From the NCBI GenBank assembly GCA_965230515.1, contig OZ246007.1:3410001-3474000 (forward strand): 64,000 nt of DNA, given 5' to 3'. This document shows, in pieces, positions 59,892-64,000 of the stretch. The position numbers and the translations under genes were made by a program. Below the pieces are notes generated by a model that made no database searches, was not told the origin of the DNA, and saw nothing but the letters and a program-made list of their open reading frames with translations. The first letter of the stretch is position 1. The number at the start of each line of letters is the position of its first letter. The DNA is from JAJFKB01 sp965230515 (GTDB lineage: Bacteria; Pseudomonadota; Gammaproteobacteria; Pseudomonadales; IMCC2047).

Positions 59892-60872
59892 TCAGTTTGA
59901 ACAGACTGCTCTGTTGCGGCCCTCACTTTTTGCCTGGTACAGCAACTCATCAGCGCGTGTGACCGTTTGTTGCCAGCTTTTATAATTGCTATCCTGATGG
60001 GAAAAGCAGGCAGCACCAGCGCTAATAGTTAATATCTCAAATGGGCTGGCGGCGTGCGGGATCTCTTCATTTGCCAGTAAGCCGACCAGTTTTTTAGCCA
60101 GCATGCCGGCTTGCGGCAGTGCGGTGGCAGGTAACAGCAACAGCAGTTCCTCCCCACCATATCGATAAAGACGATCCGATTCACGAACCCCTTTTTTAAT
60201 GACCTGCGCCACGGTCTTTAATGCTCTGTCGCCTTCAGTGTGTCCGTAGTGATCATTAAAATTCTTAAAGTAGTCCAGATCCATGATGATTACGGAATAG
60301 GTCTGGTTATAGCGGGTAGCTGCTGCGTGCGTATGTTGCAGATCCACTTCCATCGCCCTGCGATTGCCGATTTGTAGCAGGTGATCCTCTAGCGATAGCG
60401 CAAGCAGTTCATGATTTGCCTGCTCGAGTGCCTGGGTCTTGGATTGTACCGTTGCCTCAATAATCTCGCTTTGTAACTCAACGACTTTAAAGTGTGCATT
60501 GGCCAGGTCTGTATGGGTGATAAGCCCAACCAATTGCTCCTGGTCATCAATGACCGGAAAGTGGCGTATATGATTGGCCCGGCTGATCACCAAAGCATCG
60601 AATAGAGATTGCTGGTAATGAAGGCTGACGATGGGTGATGACATCACTTGTGTGGCCGGTAATATAAACAGATCAGATTTTGCCGGCGATTGATGAAGCA
60701 GTCGCACGATATCCCGCTCAGTCACGATGCCGAGCGGTTTGCCCTGTTCGGCAATAACAATGCAGGACTGTGTGTTTGTGTTCATTAATGCCAGAACGTC
60801 TTCGACCGAGCTTTGTTGGCTCAGGTGCTGGACATCACGGGACATTAGCGTCTCGACCAGTATTTCTTTCAT
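59892..60872 (-). CDS. CBS-pair diguanylate cyclase
   Basis: A 326-residue cytoplasmic protein. Two CBS domains occupy about residues 1-125 (VEDVLALMNTNTQSCIVIAE, PLGIVTERDIVRLL; HFPVIDDQEQLVGLITHTDL). A helix leads into a GGDEF domain from about 165 (NRRAMEVDLQ, IMDLDYFKNFNDHYGHTEGD) with the active-site loop YRYGGEELLLLL. The GGEEL site is compatible with active synthesis of cyclic-di-GMP. CBS pairs bind adenosyl nucleotides, so it may couple energy charge to c-di-GMP. It has its own promoter region, divergent from prfB. Confidence 0.92.
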   Translation of the reverse strand: MKEILVETLMSRDVQHLSQQSSVEDVLALMNTNTQSCIVIAEQGKPLGIVTERDIVRLLHQSPAKSDLFILPATQVMSSPIVSLHYQQSLFDALVISRANHIRHFPVIDDQEQLVGLITHTDLANAHFKVVELQSEIIEATVQSKTQALEQANHELLALSLEDHLLQIGNRRAMEVDLQHTHAAATRYNQTYSVIIMDLDYFKNFNDHYGHTEGDRALKTVAQVIKKGVRESDRLYRYGGEELLLLLPATALPQAGMLAKKLVGLLANEEIPHAASPFEILTISAGAACFSHQDSNYKSWQQTVTRADELLYQAKSEGRNRAVCSN

Positions 60873-61159
60873 AGCTAGCGCCTGTAATCATTATATGTTT
60901 CGTGTGCGCTTGAGTGATCGATCGTGATAAGTCTGCGTCATAAAAGCGATTCGATCCTCGCTAACTAGTATAGATGCTTATCGTGATTTTTTAATTTTTT
61001 ATGTGCTGGTCCGGGCATTCGAGACAAAGTGGCTTTGATCGTATCGGGTTTTAGGGGTATTGGGCCAAAAGTTCGATCTATTTATGGTGGCGGTCATTCA
61101 ATCTGGCAGATCAATCGGTTAGAATGCCTGCTTTTGCTGAGACTGGGAAAACTGATTGT

Positions 61160-62258
61160 ATGATCGAAGTAAGCCCCCTAAATCAATTGCTTAAAGAGTT
61201 GCGAAACAGGACTGACATACTCAGGGGGTACCTTTGACTATGATGCAAAGAGTGAGCGATTAGCTGAAGTTGAACGAGAGCTTGAGGACCCGGAAGTATG
61301 GAGCGAGCCGGAGCGGGCACAGGCTTTGGGAAAGGAGCGTGCTCAACTGGAAGGAATCGTCAAGACCATTAAACTGCTGGATCAGGGCTTGGATGAATCT
61401 TCCGAGTTGCTGGAACTGGCAATTGATGAGCAGGATCAGGAAACTATTACCGAGTTGGCTGAGGAGGCAGATCGGCTAGCAAATGAACTGGCCAGGCTCG
61501 AGTTTAAACGGATGTTTTCTGGTGAGATGGATGCCAATAATGCATTTCTCGATATCCAGGCGGGATCAGGCGGTACCGAAGCGCAGGACTGGGCGGAGAT
61601 GTTGTTGCGTATGTATCTGCGCTGGGGCGAACAGAAAGGGTTTAAAACGGACCTGGTTGAAGTATCAGCCGGAGATGTAGCTGGCATCAAGGGTGCGACG
61701 ATCAAGTTTGAAGGAGAATATGCCTTTGGTTGGCTGCGCACGGAGACAGGGGTGCATCGATTGGTGCGCAAATCCCCTTTTGATTCCGGTAACCGCAGGC
61801 ACACTTCATTTGCCTCTGTGTTTGTCTCCCCGGAAATTGATGATAATGTGGAAATTGATATCAATCCGGCTGATTTGAGAGTTGATACCTATCGTTCCAG
61901 TGGGGCGGGCGGACAACATGTAAATACTACCGATTCAGCTGTTCGTATTACACACGAGCCTTCCGGAATTGTCGTGCAGTGTCAAAATCAGCGTTCGCAA
62001 CATCAGAACCGTGATTTCGCAATGAAACAGTTGCGAGCCAAACTCTACGAGATGGAAATCCAGAAGCGGTCAGCTGATGCGCAGGCCATGGAGGACAGCA
62101 AAGCGGATATTGGCTGGGGAAGTCAGATCCGTTCCTACGTGCTGGACTCTTCCAGGATTAAGGACCTGCGAACAAATATTGAGACGTCCAATACCCAGTC
62201 GGTATTGGATGGTGATTTGGACCCATTTATCGAAGCGTCTCTGAAAGCAGGGTTATAG
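61160..62258 (+). CDS. prfB: Peptide chain release factor 2, expressed by programmed +1 frameshift
   Basis: A 365-residue RF2. It starts at ATG 61160 and reaches an in-frame TGA as codon 26 (61235-61237); ribosomes shift +1 at CTT-TGA so that reading continues with GAC at 61236. The peptide then reads DYDAKSERLAEVERELEDPE and continues to the stop at 62256-62258, giving exactly 365 residues as in E. coli. RF2 motifs are the SPF tripeptide (VRKSPFDSGNRRHTSF) for stop-codon recognition and GGQ (SSGAGGQHVN) for hydrolysis. It terminates at UGA and UAA and regulates its own level. lysS follows by 32 bp. Confidence 0.97.
61223..61238 (+). promoter_or_regulatory. prfB: RF2 programmed frameshift signal
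   Basis: AGGGGG (61223-61228) acts as the internal Shine-Dalgarno-like element. TAC is followed by the slippery CTT and the stop TGA (61235-61237) and C. Spacing and sequence match the classic E. coli frameshift site. Confidence 0.95.
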
Positions 62259-62290
62259 ACGCGTTTATTCTAACTATGTGAACAGAACTC

Positions 62291-63793
62291 ATGAGTAACG
62301 ACCAGGAAACACCACAGGACGAACATAAAATTATTGCAGAACGTCGTTCCAAGCTCGCAGAATTAAGAGAGCAGGGCAACGCGTTTCCCAATGATTTCAG
62401 GCGAGATCATTATGCCGAAGATCTTCAGGAGAAGCATGGAGAGAAGGAGAAAGAGGCGCTGGAATCCGAAGGGATCGAAGTTTGTGTGGCTGGCCGGATT
62501 ATGCTGCGCAGAATCATGGGTAAAGCCAGTTTCTTTTCTCTGCAGGACATGACTGGTCGAATCCAGTGTTACGCGCGCAAAAATGATCTGCCAGAAGGGG
62601 TGTATAACGCCTTTAAAAAATGGGATTTAGGTGATCTGGTCGGAGTCAAAGGGAAGCTGTTTAAAACCAATACCGGTGAGCTTTCCATTCACCTGGAGTC
62701 GCTGCAACTGCTGACCAAATCTTTAAGGCCATTGCCAGATAAGCATAAAGGGCTGGCTGATCAGGAGATGCGCTACCGACAGCGTTATGTTGACCTGATG
62801 GTTAATGAGGAGTCACGCAAAACCTTCGTGATGCGATCAAGAATTATAGAAGCTATTCGTCAGTACCTTTGCACGCAACGCTTCCTTGAAGTGGAAACTC
62901 CCATGATGCAGGTGATACCGGGAGGTGCAGCAGCTCGACCATTCGTCACTCACCATAATGCTTTGGATATGCAGCTTTACCTGCGAATCGCGCCGGAGCT
63001 TTATCTGAAACGGCTGGTAGTGGGTGGCTTTGAGCGGGTTTTTGAGATTAATCGTAATTTTCGTAATGAAGGTTTGTCGACGCGTCATAACCCCGAATTT
63101 ACCATGCTGGAGTTTTATCAGGCCTATGCTGATTATCGTGATTTGATGGATCTGACAGAGGATATGTTGCGCCATATTACGGAAAATGTACTGGGCGATA
63201 CGAAAGTGCATTACCAAGGCAACGATTATGATTTTGCTCAGCCGTTTCAGCGTATGACAGTGGTTGAATCCATTCTGCATTTTAATGAGGAGATTGAGGC
63301 CGCGTCGATTAATAATCTGGACAGTGCGCGAAGCATTGCCCAGGGACTGGGCATACCACTAAAGGACAGTTGGGGATTGGGCAAGGTGCAGATTGAGATT
63401 TTTGAGAAGACGGTAGAACACAGGCTGGATCTGCCCACCTTTATAACAGAGTATCCCACAGAGGTTTCACCGCTAGCCCGACGAAATGATCAGAATCCGA
63501 TGGTCACAGACCGATTTGAGTTTTTTGTGGGTGGTCGGGAAATAGCGAACGGCTTTTCAGAGCTGAACGATGCAGAGGATCAGGCTGAGCGTTTTCGCCA
63601 GCAGGTGGCTGAGAAGGATGCCGGTGATGATGAGGCGATGCATTTTGATGAGGATTACGTGACAGCCCTGGAATATGGGTTGCCCCCAACAGCAGGGGAA
63701 GGTATTGGTATCGACCGTCTGGTGATGCTCTTTACCGACTCGCCCTCAATTCGGGATGTGCTTTTGTTTCCACATATGAGACCCAGCAGCTAG
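62291..63793 (+). CDS. lysS: Lysyl-tRNA synthetase, class II
   Basis: A 500-residue enzyme. The N-terminal OB-fold anticodon domain covers about 60-165 (VCVAGRIMLRRIMGKASFFS; QDMTGRIQCY). The catalytic core has motif 1 (SRIIEAIRQYLCTQRFLEVETP), motif 2 (FEINRNFRNEGLSTRHNPEF) and motif 3 (GIGIDRLVMLFTDSPSIRD). It ends FPHMRPSS. Long strings are split here; motif 1 reads RFLEVETPMM. It charges tRNA-Lys. prfB upstream is a common partner. The ung start follows 12 bp downstream. Confidence 0.98.
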   Translation: MSNDQETPQDEHKIIAERRSKLAELREQGNAFPNDFRRDHYAEDLQEKHGEKEKEALESEGIEVCVAGRIMLRRIMGKASFFSLQDMTGRIQCYARKNDLPEGVYNAFKKWDLGDLVGVKGKLFKTNTGELSIHLESLQLLTKSLRPLPDKHKGLADQEMRYRQRYVDLMVNEESRKTFVMRSRIIEAIRQYLCTQRFLEVETPMMQVIPGGAAARPFVTHHNALDMQLYLRIAPELYLKRLVVGGFERVFEINRNFRNEGLSTRHNPEFTMLEFYQAYADYRDLMDLTEDMLRHITENVLGDTKVHYQGNDYDFAQPFQRMTVVESILHFNEEIEAASINNLDSARSIAQGLGIPLKDSWGLGKVQIEIFEKTVEHRLDLPTFITEYPTEVSPLARRNDQNPMVTDRFEFFVGGREIANGFSELNDAEDQAERFRQQVAEKDAGDDEAMHFDEDYVTALEYGLPPTAGEGIGIDRLVMLFTDSPSIRDVLLFPHMRPSS

Positions 63794-63805
63794 CAGGTTT
63801 GCATC

Positions 63806-64000
63806 GTGCCAGAAAATGACCGGATCAGGATGGAGGCCTCATGGAAAGCGCTGTTGGCTGAAGAGTTTGATCAGCGATACATGCAGGAGCTTCGTGCCTT
63901 TCTACTGAGTGAGAAAAAAGCCGGAAAAACTATCTATCCTCCGGGTGATTTGATCTTTAACGCCTTTAACCTGACCCCGTTTGAAAAGGTCAGGGTGGTT
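63806..64000 (+). CDS. ung: Uracil-DNA glycosylase, N-terminal part (truncated by window end)
   Basis: The first 65 codons of a family 1 UDG: ASWKALLAEEFDQRYMQELR, KKAGKTIYPPGDLIFNAFN and TPFEKVRVV, which leads into the water-activating loop outside the window. It removes uracil from DNA. The GTG at 63806 is chosen with AGG about 8 nt upstream; ATG 63830 is the alternative. It starts 12 bp after lysS, so it is probably co-transcribed. Confidence 0.92.
   Translation, partial: MPENDRIRMEASWKALLAEEFDQRYMQELRAFLLSEKKAGKTIYPPGDLIFNAFNLTPFEKVRVV

Noticed and set aside
61326..62258. RF2 as a 310-residue protein starting at an internal ATG
   Set aside because: The upstream codons encode conserved RF2 sequence and the frameshift signal is complete.

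Overview
The window looks like the chromosome of a Gram-negative gammaproteobacterium, probably a marine or aquatic relative of Pseudomonadales/Cellvibrionales. The clearest evidence is gene order. ypjD-corB diverges from ffh, ffh is followed by rpsP-rimM-trmD-rplS, then dsbC, alaC, hom, thrC, recJ, prfB, lysS and the start of ung. A tesA/ybbA-ybbP divergon, ptsP (EI-Ntr), a LpxL-type acyltransferase and a prfB frameshift site of Escherichia type agree with this. I see no rRNA, tRNA, CRISPR array, prophage or plasmid replication gene. Genus cannot be assigned from the sequence alone.

Layout. 1-5028 is accessory. A truncated membrane-anchored protein on the minus strand is followed on the plus strand by a secreted trypsin-like protease, a small His-rich protein with a Tat-like leader behind a near-consensus sigma70 promoter, a PqqD-like protein, an HprK-related kinase and a nucleotidyltransferase-fold protein. 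The last three are the HPr-rel-A type module, and the whole set looks like an uncharacterised peptide-modification system. 5036-8907 holds tesA and ybbA-ybbP with overlapping divergent starts. 8952-9679 is a non-coding repeat island bounded by 15-bp direct repeats. 9758-13114 carries acetyl-CoA synthetase and a thiolase. 13200-16669 has a SnoaL-like protein, Dps, a DUF6316-like protein and a 625-residue glycosyltransferase with a PqqD/RRE-like N-terminal domain. 16712-21370 (minus) has an M20 amidohydrolase, a DUF255 thioredoxin-fold protein and a hot-dog-like protein.

21739-37406 mixes ptsP, nfo, a REP-type tyrosine transposase element with 10-bp inverted ends, a VOC epimerase, a LpxL-like acyltransferase, a small heat-shock gene with a sigma32 promoter and ROSE-like leader, a DMT transporter, an FmdE-like gene behind a structured leader ending in a terminator, carbonic anhydrase, a coupled aminotransferase/omega-amidase pair, and serA-serC. 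37566-46935 holds LemA plus an M48 protease, two secreted TonB-C-terminal paralogues, yaaA, an LplT-PlsC fusion, a NIF3-like protein, a Nudix hydrolase and a YIP1 protein. 47022-64000 is the conserved core block for SRP, ribosome maturation, disulfide isomerisation, threonine synthesis, recombination and translation.

Genes that work together: ybbA with ybbP (ABC transporter); rpsP-rimM-trmD-rplS (ribosome and tRNA maturation); hom and thrC (homoserine and threonine); serA and serC (serine); the YbdL-like aminotransferase with the YafV-like omega-amidase (overlapping genes); lemA with M48; PqqD-like with HprK-like and nucleotidyltransferase (adjacent or overlapping). The best candidates for new biology are the 1318-5028 module and the RRE-like glycosyltransferase at 14792-16669. 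The ROSE-like leader at 28623 and the FmdE leader at 30263 are the best candidate regulatory RNAs.
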